A stretch of 64,000 nt of DNA, from assembly GCA_002786025.1 (NCBI GenBank), contig NHNW01000014.1, positions 826,904 to 890,903 of the forward strand, given 5' to 3'. Within the stretch, counting starts at the first letter, position 1; the number at the start of each line of letters is the position of its first letter. Position numbers and translations under genes: made by a program. Positions 44,317 through 55,071 of the stretch are shown here, piece by piece. The notes beneath the pieces are model-generated. The model did no database searches, had not been told where the DNA came from, and saw only the letters and a list, made by a program, of their open reading frames with translations. The stretch is from Zasmidium citrigriseum (lineage: Eukaryota; Ascomycota; Dothideomycetes; Mycosphaerellales; Mycosphaerellaceae).

Positions 44317-45174
44317 TCAATTTTCAAAGAATCGACTGGCATAAGACACATCCTCCACGCCCTGCTCTTCAAACCACTCAGCAATCTCCCCATGCGTCGC
44401 AAACCAAACATCCTCAAACTGGGAGAGGTATCGCAACAGCTTATTCAACTGGGCAGCAATATGCGGCCGTCCGCCATGATGACAATGAACCGCCAAATGT
44501 AGCAGACCGCCCGGCTCCTGCTCGCGAAGGAAGTCAAACGTATCACGATACACATCATAGAAATCCCTTGGACTCGACCGCAGAACGCGATTGTCGACAA
44601 AGTCAGACCACGGAAGCCTGATGATTGAGCTCGTCTGCGTCTTCTCTCGGCATGGAAGACTTGTGTCCAGTCCATCCGTGTACCAGTGCAGTCCTTCTTG
44701 AGCGAGGAGGTCGGAGGTGTGTTCATTGCCTCCGTATACAGGTGTCAGCCAGCCTTGTGGTCGACGTCCTGACTCCTTCTCGAGAGCGTCCAGGGTACGT
44801 CGGATCGTGGCCTGTTGCTCATTGGGTGTCATGTCGAAGAAGAATTCATCCTGCGCCCACCCATGCGCTTCAACGGCATGACCTGACTTGATGATTTGAT
44901 GAATCGCTTCGGGGTGTGATTCCGCGCCTCGACCGCTGCAGAACACGGATGCTTTGATTTTGTTCTTGTCCAGAATGCGAATGAGACGCCAGATGCCTTC
45001 GCGTGCACCGTACTCGCCCCATTGGATGCCACCCACATCTACCACCCCTCGCTTCAAAGGCGTTGTGCGGGGAAAGTAGGTCGGGCATTTGTTCTCTGAC
45101 CAGCTCTCCAGGTTGACGCTCACAATGATGGCGATCCGTTTGCCGTTCGACCAGGAAGTCGTCTTTTCTGCCAT
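44317..45174 (-). CDS. Polysaccharide-deacetylase-like (NodB-homology) protein, cytosolic
   Basis: A single-exon gene for 285 residues starting at the ATG at 45174. The NodB-type fold is recognisable from KRIAIIVSVNLESWSEN, GIWRLIRILDKNKIKASVFC, IIKSGHAVEAHGWAQDE (where family members place metal-binding histidines), RPQGWLTPVYGGNEHTSDLL and GGLLHLAVHCHHGGRP. No signal peptide is present, so a cell-wall chitin deacetylase is unlikely. The closest functional relatives by motif are the cytosolic bacterial-type deacetylases and the PuuE-like group (allantoinase-like); the real substrate is unknown. It is on the same strand as ULA1, 217 bp upstream of it. Confidence 0.85.
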   Translation of the reverse strand: MAEKTTSWSNGKRIAIIVSVNLESWSENKCPTYFPRTTPLKRGVVDVGGIQWGEYGAREGIWRLIRILDKNKIKASVFCSGRGAESHPEAIHQIIKSGHAVEAHGWAQDEFFFDMTPNEQQATIRRTLDALEKESGRRPQGWLTPVYGGNEHTSDLLAQEGLHWYTDGLDTSLPCREKTQTSSIIRLPWSDFVDNRVLRSSPRDFYDVYRDTFDFLREQEPGGLLHLAVHCHHGGRPHIAAQLNKLLRYLSQFEDVWFATHGEIAEWFEEQGVEDVSYASRFFEN

Positions 45175-45667
45175 TGCGTTGCTTCGTCCTCTTCAAATAC
45201 GATCGATATGATGACGACTTCACCAAGATCGAATTTCAATCCAACCGACATGAGCTATCATTTTATCCATCGGGCTCATGCCTTGTCTCGCCGACTTCGC
45301 GGACCGTCTGGAAGGTCAGTCATCTCAAGAGCCTTTTACTAAGTACATGTACAACGGGCGACTGTTTCATTCCAGCCATTCCAGACACCAGCCTTTGTTT
45401 CTTCGTGGATGTAATCTTTGCAGATCTCATCCGAGTCGACCGGAAATGCTAAAATTCGTCCGAAGGCGTCGGATTTCGCATGGGCTTGCCTACACAGTCG
45501 GCCTGGCCCTGATTGTCTGCGTTGTCGGAGAACATGTTGAAATGAGTACAACATGTGTAGCTGCATAAAAGAGCTCATCAGAGCAGACATGCGACATGTC
45601 AACCAGGGAGTTCGACGAGGAAAGCTTCACCACAACCTCCGCGGATTTTCATTGACCATCGGCGTAC
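45175..45667. other. Divergent spacer, no gene seen
   Basis: 493 bp with promoters of the deacetylase-like gene (minus) and the small gene at 45668 (plus). Confidence 0.45.
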
Positions 45668-46077
45668 ATGATGGCATCACCAAAAGGCCCTTACAAACTC
45701 GTCACAGTCAACGACGCCCCTGAACGTGCAAACCTTCTGGTAGGTCGTGCAATCGAAGCGCTCAAGGACCGCTACACAATCATCCACGCCGCCAACGCCG
45801 AAAGTAAGTCTTCTCCTACCGATCCACACATCGCCATTGACCAAACCCCGCGGGTTCCGAAGCAGCCCGCCCGCTCTTTGAAAAGATCATCCCGGATCTA
45901 GTCTTCACGGCATCGATGTGGACGCCAGAGCAGAGCGAGAGCGTGATGAGGGAAGCGAGGGAAGTCAATCCTGAGGTGAGGATGCTGGCCTTGCCGCAGG
46001 GACTGCAGGGAGAAGAGGGGCCGGAAAGGGTGGTTGAGTATCTTGCGGAGGAGGTGCCCAGGTTATTTGAAGAGTAG
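45668..46077 (+). CDS. Small uncharacterised protein
   Basis: Two exons, 45668-45803 and 45863-46077, give 116 residues. The first exon encodes YKLVTVNDAPERANLLVGRA and RYTIIHAANAE; the second encodes FEKIIPDLVFTASMWTPEQS and ARPLFEKIIPDL-type helices, ending RLFEE. The 59-bp intron starts GTAAGT; the acceptor may be at 45862 or 45865 (AG or AGCAG), changing one residue. There is no signal peptide or membrane helix. The mix of beta-like and helical segments with no low complexity looks like a small folded alpha/beta protein. I do not recognise the family. The second exon has no long open frame starting with ATG, so it is easily missed. Confidence 0.65.
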
Positions 46078-46700
46078 AATCGGGAGGCTCGATATACGAA
46101 GAAGAGACCAAGCACCTTCAACGGAGGAACTGTCAGCCACCGATGACGTTGCTCTCTCCAGTCTTATCTTATCTCATCGATTCCCGATGTGGCGTTCGTC
46201 GAATCAATGGCATGAATCCGATTGCAAGTATGGCCACAACGGTTCGAAAGTGAAAGTGAAAGACGGATCAATGAACCGCACAGGGTCTTGAGAGAAGTTA
46301 TCCCTTTGAAAATTGGATGGCAAACTGATTTACTCCACTTACGGTGTACCACAGCTACCTCTCATACCCAGCTCGTCCGTGCACGCTTCGCCAGACGTAG
46401 TGTCCGCAAAAAGTGGGCCCCAAAAGTGCCTACGAGTCCGCAAAGGGATAGAACGCTCGCAATTCGAATCCCGACTGTATGTTGGTATAAAGTTCAGCCT
46501 CCTCTTGGAGGGGCGATCAATGGCCCAAGTGGGGCACCAAGCAACAGCAGCAGCAGAAGCTTCGGAGGAAATCGTCCCCAACTTCACGCATGACACGATG
46601 CTGATTCACTCCCCATACTAATATCTGAAGCACACTCTCAACGTCACCTTCCGCTGCGATTCCGCCTTGTCCGGAACTTCTCCCTTTCGTCGGGCTTTTC
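46078..46700. other. Intergenic, no gene seen
   Basis: 623 bp before the RKI1 leader. A segment near 46457 resembles a tRNA B box (ATTCGAATCCC) but no cloverleaf could be drawn around it. Confidence 0.45.
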
Positions 46701-46710
46701 ATGCGTCTGA

Positions 46711-46766
46711 GTGAGTACAATCCGAGCAGGAAGAAGCAAAAGAAGCCCAACTAACAAAACCCTCAG
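46711..46766 (+). other. Intron in the RKI1 5' region
   Basis: A complete 56-bp intron: GTGAGT donor, CTAAC branch at about 46751 and CAG acceptor. Upstream is ATG CGT CTG A (46701-46710). Joining it to 46767 gives an open frame leading straight into the RKI1 coding sequence. Confidence 0.7.
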
Positions 46767-46834
46767 ATTTCACCCTCTTGACAAGAAACATCGCCAAGCA
46801 AACCTTCACCCGGACTCTCACCACAACCACCAAA

Positions 46835-47719
46835 ATGTCCACCGCCGCCGACGCCAAAGCCGCAGCAGCGCAATCCACCGCGCTAGTCGAAGCAGCCAAA
46901 AAGAAAGCCGCCTACGCCGCCGTAGCCGACCACTTCACCTCCACCATGCGCTTCGTAGGCATCGGCTCCGGCAGCACAATCGTCTACGGCGTCGAAGCAA
47001 TCAAAGCGCACCTGGCCGCAAAACCCCCACCAGCAGGCCACATCAACTGGTTCGTCCCCACCGGCTGGAACTCGCGAAAAGTCATCGAAGCCGCCGGTCT
47101 CACGCCCATAGCCTTCGACTCTTTACCCGCCGACGCGCAGTTGGAAGTCGCATTTGACGGCGCCGACGAGGTAGACTCCGAGTTGAATTGTATCAAAGGT
47201 GGTGGAGCTTGTCTCTTCCAAGAAAAACTCGTCGCCTGCCGCAGCAAGAAATTCATCTGTATAGCCGATTACCGCAAAAACCAATCCCGCCTGCTAACGA
47301 ACTGGCCCACGATCCCCATCGAAATCGCTCCCATCGCCTACGCGAGTGTCATCAGAGAGCTGATCGCGTTGGGGAGCGAGAAGCCAATTTTGAGAGAGCA
47401 TACGCTTTCCAAGACGGGACCGGTGCAGACGGATCAGAGTTTCTATATTATTGATGCGCCGTTCAAGACGCTTTTGACGGAGGAGGATGTTAAGGCGGGG
47501 AAGGATGGAAGTGGGAAAGGTGGGGTTTGGGATGTGGATTCGTTGGCGAGGGCGATTAAGGGGATTAATGGTGTGTTGGAGGTGGGGCTGTTCTGTGGCA
47601 TGAACGGTATTCAGGCGCAGAAGGTGGGACTGCTGGGTGGCCAGAAGCCCGTGGCGGTGTACTTTGGGACGGCCGACGGTGAGGTGCAGAAAGTGCAGTG
47701 CGCGGAGCTGCAGAATTGA
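46835..47719 (+). CDS. RKI1: Ribose-5-phosphate isomerase (type A)
   Basis: From the ATG at 46835 the protein has 294 residues. It interconverts ribose-5-phosphate and ribulose-5-phosphate in the pentose phosphate pathway. The RpiA motifs are all present: VGIGSGSTIVYGVEA (phosphate loop), AFDGADEVDSELNCIKGGG (catalytic Asp/Glu region with the GGGA lysine loop) and LLTNWPTIPIEIAPIA. The C terminus is VYFGTADGEVQKV. Upstream, a clean intron at 46711-46766 joins an ATG at 46701 in frame, which would add MRLNFTLLTRNIAKQTFTRT and a short Thr-rich stretch: basic, hydroxylated and free of acidic residues, like a mitochondrial presequence. Thus a 320-residue form is possible. The downstream ATG (CAAAATGTCC) has the better context for the cytosolic enzyme. 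Confidence 0.93.
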   Translation: MSTAADAKAAAAQSTALVEAAKKKAAYAAVADHFTSTMRFVGIGSGSTIVYGVEAIKAHLAAKPPPAGHINWFVPTGWNSRKVIEAAGLTPIAFDSLPADAQLEVAFDGADEVDSELNCIKGGGACLFQEKLVACRSKKFICIADYRKNQSRLLTNWPTIPIEIAPIAYASVIRELIALGSEKPILREHTLSKTGPVQTDQSFYIIDAPFKTLLTEEDVKAGKDGSGKGGVWDVDSLARAIKGINGVLEVGLFCGMNGIQAQKVGLLGGQKPVAVYFGTADGEVQKVQCAELQN

Positions 47720-48143
47720 GTGGAAGATGATGGGTAAATTCACTTGCATGTGCATGATTCCATGATTGCAATTGGCATTAGCTGAGCCAGCTTTTCTTTG
47801 CTTCGTGTCTGCTCTATGGTTTAGCTTCTTCTTTCCCTCGTCACATGCGTGCAGTCCAAGAAGTGTCGTTACCAGTGACTGAGCCCTTCAGAGCACTGGC
47901 TTCCTGTTTGACCCAGACTTCCCTCCCAGAGAAAACACACGCCCAAATTTCAAACGCCCTGACTCCCAGTACTATCCTTTTTGTTTCGAAGTACGCCTTC
48001 GCTATGCTACAATCATGTCAATGTGAAACTGCCAACGCTATGCTTTGCTGGTTGGATGGTGGAAAACGGCGAATGGGGTATCTTGCATCATCGACACCGA
48101 AAACAGAACCAATGAAGAGAGGTCGTAAATGTCGTGGACGGGC
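47720..48143. other. Convergent spacer, no gene seen
   Basis: 424 bp between the RKI1 stop and the OTU gene stop; 3' flanks only. Confidence 0.5.
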
Positions 48144-49559
48144 TCAGATGTAGAGTGTCCGCATCGTGTCGACGGGTGGTGTCCCGGTCATGCCCTTGGC
48201 CCGGAAGGAGAGTCCAACTTGGGCTGCGTTCTCCGTCTGCCCTCCCTTTGTTTCCGCCTGGGCACGCTCCTTGCGAGCGGCCTTTTGAGCCTGCTTCTGC
48301 ATTCGGCCCTTGTCTCTGGCTTTGGGAGGTCCAAGCTGCTTCAACTGCGTCTTACCACTGCGTTGTTGGCCTGGTGGACGGGGACCGTGGAGAGTCAGGC
48401 GAGGGCGAGGTTTCGGGGCGGCGTTCGATGAGGGTTCGTTTGAAGCCGCCTTCTTCACCATCAAGTCGCTTTCGAAAGATGTGGTTTGAGTGGTACTGCT
48501 TTGTTGCGAGGCATCCGGCTGGCTGGACGTTTCGGACTCCCAGCTGGTGAACGACTCTTGGCTGCCATCATAGACGGTCAGTTGTGAAAGAGTGTGTCTG
48601 CTCTCCGAGCTCCGTTCCTGTTGAGCCCTTGTGGCTTTGCTCATACGCCTGTCTTGTCTCTTCTTTGGACCTTCGTCCATGTCGTCATCACTGTCATGGT
48701 CACGCTCGACGCTGGAGCTCTCATGCCGAGACGATCCGCTGCCGTTCTCTTCAGCCTCCATCATGTTCGACACGGCGAGGTCCACATTGCCTCGTGCTTC
48801 TTCAAGGTATCTTTTGATCGTTGGCTTGTCAGCCAGGTAAGGCAACGACTTCTCCACCACATCGATCATCCATGGGAGCACGTGAGGTGTCTGTGCAAGC
48901 TTTTCCTTCTGTCTCTGCTCTTCTTCCGGCGACAATGCCTTCGGTGACACGTTTGGTAAACCCTCGTGCGGGCCGTCGAGGTTTCGTATCGAAGAATAAT
49001 GCTGCCAGGTGTGATAGGCAATGTGTGCAACTGGTCGATGTGCGTCTTCCGTGCCGTTGCCCGACACCACGTAGGCGAAATCTCGTTGATAGATCTTGAC
49101 GTCGTATCCGAAGGCCGATGAGAAGGCCGTTATCTCCATGTTGTCTCCCCATGTGCCACCTTGGGCCATGATGTTCAGGTGGTTCTCGAAGACACGGTCG
49201 ATGTCGGCTGCGGAGGGCGGCACGAAGTTGGCCGGCGACGAGTAGGCTCCGGCATTTTTGCGTTTGGGATTACGTCGAATGCCGCCACCAGGGTGTACGT
49301 CGATAAAGAGTTTGTAGTAGTTGGCATGTTCACGCATGTACTCTATGACACGCGAGCGAATGGCGGCGTGCTCATTCTGGTGGCCGTACAGCTGGTCGGA
49401 GAGGGCGTTGAAGAGGCAGTTGCCGTCACCGAGGATGGGGTGGGCGTACAGTCCGATGCCATTGCTGCAGCGGAAGTGTTCAGCAGGCAGTCCAAATAAA
49501 GTAGGTGTAGGTGGAGGGACAACTTACAGCAGTGGAAACTCCTCGTGTGAACTGGACAT
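48144..49559 (-). CDS. OTU-domain deubiquitinase
   Basis: Two exons (49559-49528 and 49464-48144) give 450 residues. The OTU catalytic core is GDGNCLFNALSDQLYG (Asp and nucleophile Cys), with the histidine late in the domain at HIAYHTWQHYSSIRN. The catalytic Cys lies near residue 30, so the domain is at the very N terminus. A UBA-like helical stretch follows (IKRYLEEARGNVDLAVSNMME, about residues 215-240). The rest is Ser/Lys/Gln-rich and disordered with basic KKRQDRR clusters. The layout (OTU, UBA-like, long basic tail) resembles OTUD3-type proteins. The ATG at 49559 was chosen because an in-frame TGA lies just upstream. A further 5' UTR intron ending near 49590 is possible. Confidence 0.88.
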
Positions 49560-51313
49560 CGCTCAGCTGGGTGGGCAGCGAGAGGCGGACTGGGGAAAAG
49601 GTCAGCATTCATGGGTGTGTCGAATGCCCGCCCTCCACAATCAATTCAATCAATCAATCAATCAATCAAATTATTGTCCGTCGACAATCAAAGAACGACC
49701 TGCTGTGAAGCAGAAAGTCGGGTGGTGGAAAAAGCGTGGACAGGGCCAGGCATGTGCTTTTTAGGTGCGCCTGCCTCCGCAAAGCCAGCCAGCGCCGCTT
49801 CCTCCTGACCCACTCAAGCAGCTCCCCTTAACGACGTAATTGACGCCGAGCCGAGTGAATGTAAACGAAAGTGATGCCTTACCTGGAGAATGTTGGTGCG
49901 AGCAGCTGCGGCCGCCATCAACTTCACGCACAGAAAACGCTTCTTCTCGTGTCGCGGCAAAGGCGTGTGCAGGCGCGTCGTGGGCAGCTCCGTGTAGCTT
50001 TTCAAACAGCCAGGAACAGCGGCGTGCGGCAACAGTGACGCGGTGTGGACGCGGGTAAAGCTCTGTCTGCTGGTGCTCTCCTGCCACTTCCGACAACAAA
50101 CGACGTTCGGCGAGTGCTGGCCTCCGAGCAAACGAAGGCGGCGGACGACGAGATATACAATTCAGCGAGCCGTCATGTCCAGATCACGCTCCAGGCGTCC
50201 GCAGGTGAGTGGAGAGGTGTGGGTGAATATGATCAGGCGGCGGCGTGTTGTGCTGGTTGCGAGCTGCCAGCTCCAAGCATGTGAGCACCGGAAGGCATGA
50301 CTCAGGTTGCGGGTCGGGCCGGAATTTGAAGCCCTTCAATTTCCAGTTAAGCTGATTAACTGCCCAACGATTAATGGACGAGACATCACGCGATCAGATG
50401 TGCTGCTGACATTCATGCAGGAAATTTGGTACGGAAGCCATAGGTCGAGGCCAATGAATTCGGCTCAGTAGTATGTCTGCGAAATCACGACCCATATGAA
50501 TTGATGGAAAGGTGGCATTGGACAAGCCCCTTTCATCCGCATTCACGACCTCAGGCGACCCCTGGAACACTTGCAAGACAACTTATACAACTTTGCTCAC
50601 ACGACCACCTTCATCAAGTGCTCAGAGGGACGATTTCATATTCGCACTCGAACAGCAGTCCGAAATGGCCACAGTATTGGGTTACGCTGGAATCGCCTCT
50701 CCCTGGGCTCCGACCCAATCTCTGTACTTCTGTTCTTCGAATCATCAAATGGTCAGCAATATCGCCGAGCACATGAAAGGCCCGTTTTTTTGCTTGCTTT
50801 CCCAGCACCGTGGTTCTCGTCCACGACTTCCTACCGCTTGGCGAAATAAAAGGCAACCGTCATCCTCCCCTCTTTCCTCGCCTTCTTCCTGCCAAATTTT
50901 CATGCACAATCTCAACTTTGGTCATGAGCAGGAGAAGAGGTGGAGCGGAGTTGCTGGCAACATATTTCCATTGACATCTCGCCGCTGAATGAAAGAACAT
51001 CAATCACCTGCGCTGCAACGCCAGTCCCACTCCTGCCTTCTGCTCAACGCCGCCGATAACCCATCTCCGAAGATGTAACATGAGGCCGTCAAGCCGATTC
51101 GCTGCCTCTGCATCTGCTATCCTCAACCGTGCTCCGTAAGTACAACTCTTCTTCCGTCAAACATTCCCCAGCACTGCTATGCTCATCTCCCAGCTGTTCG
51201 TGGACCAACCTTGAGCGAAGGCGGTCATCAGTGGCTCTGTCAGGGTCGTGTCTCTGGGAGATCGTCAGTCGGTGATCTTGTCAGGGATGCGAGGTGCCCA
51301 CCTTGTCTGGTTG
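49560..51313. other. Sparse region with no supported gene
   Basis: It contains the OTU promoter. Frames up to 158 codons occur on the plus strand around 50500-50990 but have unlikely composition and no splice support. A possible first exon at 51081 (ATG AGG CCG TCA..., GTAAGT donor at 51137) reads like a presequence, but no acceptor and continuation were found. Confidence 0.4.
49638..49671. repeat. CAAT tetranucleotide microsatellite
   Basis: About eight CAAT units with one TCAATT interruption, upstream of the OTU gene. Confidence 0.85.
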
Positions 51314-52954
51314 CTATGCGATGATTGTCACCATCCACCGCGGTCCGATGTCAACGACGTCCTCCCAAACGGGAACCTTCTTGATACTTGTCAGATGCGA
51401 CGCCGAACAACCTACGGAGAGACTCACCCTGATCAACTTCTCCTCCGTGGACGCGCTGTCAACGCGGTACGGCCTTGAGGTGTTTTGTTGAGCGTCTTCG
51501 TCCTTTGCCTGGGCAGGATCTTTCTTCTGAGGCGTCGTCAGTTGAGATGTCGGACAAAGCGTAGGGAGGAACGCACTTGGACAGGAGGAGCTCCGACCAG
51601 CCGACGATTGTGTCGAATGTCTTTGGCGACGAGACTGTGGAGGTGTTGGGAACACGAGGGCTGCTGGATCGACAGATTTGAGAATGATCCTGGCATGTCG
51701 AGTGTTGCTTCGGGGCCGATGATGAGAACCAGGCTGTCGGTTGATCGCCAGTAAAATGGTATTCAATGAATGCCGCAATGGTTCTGAGGTCCAGGAGCTG
51801 GCCAGCAGACGAGGAAGTGCGGTGGACTGAAAGGCACCTGAGAACCGGTAACCGTCCTCGTGGCGTGACAGGTGACGTGGGAACTGCTTTCCAAGCTTGA
51901 CGCTCGATCGGTGAAGAAAAGAAGGCTGTCGAGAGGTGTGAAAAGACCGAACCGACGAAAGCCGTGATGAATCCGAGGTCGTGGTCGTGGTCGAAGGCCC
52001 GAGACGGTTCCTGCTTCTCGAAAGAGTGTTCAAACAGTCAGCACGAGGCTGACATGTTGTACGTGTCTGTTCCCCTGACCACCCGGACACTGCTCATTGA
52101 CCGAGCAGGCCGGTGGTGGCCATTGGGGATGGTGTTTGATCTTGGGCAGCCGGGGACCCACCCTCTCATGGACAGGAGAGGGCGGGAGATTGTGAGACAG
52201 GTGTGTGAGGACGGCTGCCCGTATCGAACACGTACCTTCGATTTGGTTGTCCGACTGGGCGGTGCCGTGCGATTGAACAGATCGGGCGACGTGAGCAAGG
52301 CCTTCGGGCTGTCATCATGTCAGTGCTATCGATCTGCAACAGCAGGGAGTAGATTGTCGTGAAGAGCTGCTCAATCGATCACGTACCTCCACTCGCAGTC
52401 GAGACAACTCGAAGAGATCAGACGATCGTTTCCTGGGCCTTGTGTCCAGCTCTGTACGCCGTCAGAGTCTTCCCTTGGGCAAAGCTGGGACCCGCATCCG
52501 CGGGAGACGTCGTGAGAGTGTTGACATGCTTCATGTCGAGCCTGTACCTTTCGAGGTACCTTGGGAAGGTCTGATGGCAGCGTTCCAGTCGGTGATGACA
52601 ATGAGGCCAATGCGAGTGCCAGTGCGCTGTTGGTCGTGGTAAGCCATGAAGATCTGAGACTGGGACAGGATGCCTGGATGCAAACTCACCGAGGGCATGT
52701 GCTGGCGAAGGCATGAATGAGCTGGGGCTCTTCGAGAGGGTCATCGATGGTATCTTGCGAGGTCCTCGTCGAAAGCTGGGATGATTGATCGGAAGGGCTG
52801 GGAAAGGGGCAAGCAAGAAAAGAAAGCAGTTGTGTGAGGGTGGATCGTTTAACGGCGAGGAGAATGAAGGCGAGGCGGAGATGATGGGGAAGGTGAGAAG
52901 GAAAAGAAGTAGTCTGCTTTGTTTACGTGGATCTGGAGGCCATGCAGCAGGCAA
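51314..52954 (-). CDS. Probable multi-exon gene of unknown function, structure unresolved
   Basis: At least five strong donor sites occur on the minus strand: GTGAGT near 52689, GTACGT near 52326 and 52176, GTGCGT near 51579 and GTGAGT near 51433. Two of the matching acceptors have CTGAC branch sites. The spacing of about 40-60 bp between some donor/acceptor pairs is typical of the other genes here. A combination around 52430-52180 and 52000-51900 joins in frame with good third-position GC, for example NDRLISSSCLDCEW joined to SPKALLTSPDLFNRTAPP, then RAFDHDHDLGFITAFVGSV. The last exon may read KVPVWEDVVDIGPRWMVTIIA and stop at 51314. All three frames are unusually open, so the order and number of exons are uncertain. 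No family is recognised; the limits given are those of the open frames. Confidence 0.35.
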
Positions 52955-53335
52955 GGACTCTTGAATATGGAATATGGCAAGTAGGATGAGCCTGTTGTCA
53001 CTTCTATCTGTTCAATACTTGGAAACGACTGCCATTATCCTCACAGCCTGCAGCAGGTGCGCTTCCATGAAAAGTCAAGGTTCGTCGAATAAGACCTTTG
53101 CAATGCACGGTATGGCGGAGAAGACATCACACCTGTGGCATGAGCAGTGTCGCGAAGGCTCAAAAAGCAAACGAAAGGTGAGAGAGATTACAGAGGTTCA
53201 AGAACGTCTTTATACTATGGAGGTAGCCTGGGCGAACATGACTCTGACGATGAAGCAATCAGGATGTTCGAAAGATACATTCATTCCGGCTGTGTTCAAG
53301 TGTTCAACCCGATCACGCTGGCTCCTCCCTGATCC
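52955..53335. other. Intergenic, no gene seen
   Basis: 381 bp between the unresolved gene and the Asn-tRNA synthetase stop. The plus-strand frames here lack family resemblance. Confidence 0.45.
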
Positions 53336-54814
53336 CTACGCCTGACAACTTCCAAAGTATCGCGGGAAAGCAACAACGTCTCTCACCGACTCCGCTCCGG
53401 TCAAGTACTTAAGAAGCCGCTCGAATCCAATCCCAAATCCTCCATGAGGTGTCGTTCCCCACCGACGCAAGTCAGCGAACCATTCAAGTGAGTCAAGCGA
53501 CTCACCGTCTCTTAGGAAAGGATACTTCCCACTTTCAGCGGTACCCTTCTTCGCACCGCAGGACTGGAAGAAGCCTTTCGTACGCATGACCTCCACCAGC
53601 TTCTCCAGGCGATGCTCGCGAAGCCCACCGCTGAAAACCTCGCCTATGCCAGGAAGCAGCAGGTCAACCGACTCGGTCGTTTGGATCTCATCTGAAGTCT
53701 TTGGAGGCGGAGACTGAAGGGCTGAGAACAGCCTGATTTTGGTGGGGTAGTGGGTGACGAAGACTGGACGCTGGAAGTGGTCCAACAGGAACATCTCATG
53801 CTCCGTCGAGAGGTCAAGCTCACGTTCTGGTGGCTGCTCAAACTTGACCCGGCCTTCAGCGTCTGCACCCTGCATCAGCTTCACTGCCTCTGCGTGCGTG
53901 ATGCGAGGCCAGTTGCGTTCTGTCAGCAGCTCCCAGCGATGCTGAAGAGACTCCGAGGGCGTTGACGTCGTATCAGTCCGGCCGACAACTTCGAACAGTT
54001 CACGAGCGACGGGAGATGCTCGCAGTCTTTCGACTACTCCACCCAAGAACTCCTCACACAGCTGAAGTAAAGGATCGAGCTCCTCCAAATAGTTCATCGA
54101 CACCTCGAGCATGTGAAACTCGGCCAGATGCCGATCCTGCTCCGACCTCTCCGCTCGAAAACATGTTACCAACATCCACCCCCTGTCCAGGCCCATCGTG
54201 AACGCCTCGCCATGGATTGCTGCTGTCACCGTCAAGTATCGGCGACCGCCGAAGAAGTCATCTCGTAGCAAGGCCTCCGCACTTTTGCTCTTCTGTGTGA
54301 GCACTGGAAAGACTTCCGCTCCGCCTTCGCAGTCTGTGAACGTGATCACGGGATGATGAACTTGGTAGAACGGTCCCTCAGGATGAGTGGTAAGAGAGCT
54401 CTGGACTGCCGACGTGACTTCTGAACGAAAGCGCATCAGGAGAGCGTGCCAAGGATTGCGAAGTCTCAGATGAGGATGCGAGCCACGATCTATGGCGCCG
54501 TCGTTCAGAGGGTTTGATACTGGATCGGACTGGCCAAGAATACGGACCTTCTCTGCCTCGATGCAGTCCTTGTCTGGTGCCCAGCAGCCTTTGACCTCGA
54601 GTGTTGTCCAAGGCGACAACTGTTCTGCCAGCGAACGCTTTGAAGACCGCACGATTATTCCGTGGAACGATGACCCGTCAAAGACTTCTATCTCGAGGCC
54701 GTCATCATCGTTCTGGAGAATGCTTCTGATAGTCCCACAAAGCTTGATCGTCTTGGCTTCGTCCTTATCGCGGAGTGCTTGCCGCACTGAGATTCGTGGA
54801 AAGGTGGTCTCCAT
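53336..54814 (-). CDS. SLM5: Asparaginyl-tRNA synthetase, probably mitochondrial
   Basis: A single-exon gene for 492 residues from the ATG at 54814. The OB-fold anticodon-binding domain comes first (TIKLCGTIRSILQNDDDGLEIEV), followed by the class II catalytic core: the motif 1 region FRSEVTSAVQSSLT, motif 2 CFRAERSEQDRHLAEFHMLEV and motif 3 GGFGIGFERLLKYLTG, with the final RDVVAFPRYFGSC. The motif 2 wording and overall length match the bacterial/mitochondrial AsnRS branch rather than the cytosolic one with its N-terminal extension. The in-frame sequence upstream of 54814 (STRHLGSSCQGRRWNN...) is presequence-like but has no ATG; an upstream exon could provide it. No defects are seen. Confidence 0.9.
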   Translation of the reverse strand: METTFPRISVRQALRDKDEAKTIKLCGTIRSILQNDDDGLEIEVFDGSSFHGIIVRSSKRSLAEQLSPWTTLEVKGCWAPDKDCIEAEKVRILGQSDPVSNPLNDGAIDRGSHPHLRLRNPWHALLMRFRSEVTSAVQSSLTTHPEGPFYQVHHPVITFTDCEGGAEVFPVLTQKSKSAEALLRDDFFGGRRYLTVTAAIHGEAFTMGLDRGWMLVTCFRAERSEQDRHLAEFHMLEVSMNYLEELDPLLQLCEEFLGGVVERLRASPVARELFEVVGRTDTTSTPSESLQHRWELLTERNWPRITHAEAVKLMQGADAEGRVKFEQPPERELDLSTEHEMFLLDHFQRPVFVTHYPTKIRLFSALQSPPPKTSDEIQTTESVDLLLPGIGEVFSGGLREHRLEKLVEVMRTKGFFQSCGAKKGTAESGKYPFLRDGESLDSLEWFADLRRWGTTPHGGFGIGFERLLKYLTGAESVRDVVAFPRYFGSCQA

Positions 54815-55071
54815 TGTGCTTTGGTTTAGGAGGCAATTATTCCATCGACGACCTTGACAGCTACTACCCAGGTGTCTAGTCGAAGCAGCAAGGGATTGTA
54901 TCCCGCACAACTCTCTCAACGGTACGACGACCTGGCAGATACAGCGCAGAGCACAACAGCTTGTGCTACCTTAATATGCAGGTACTTCTCAACCGCATGC
55001 GATTATAGTCGACTCGATCTCGCCTCTCCCTCACAACAACTTTCGTCTTCACCTTTCTGGGAACCGCCGCG

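Noticed and set aside
46440..46480. tRNA-like B box
   Set aside because: No matching A box, anticodon stem or acceptor stem could be drawn around it.
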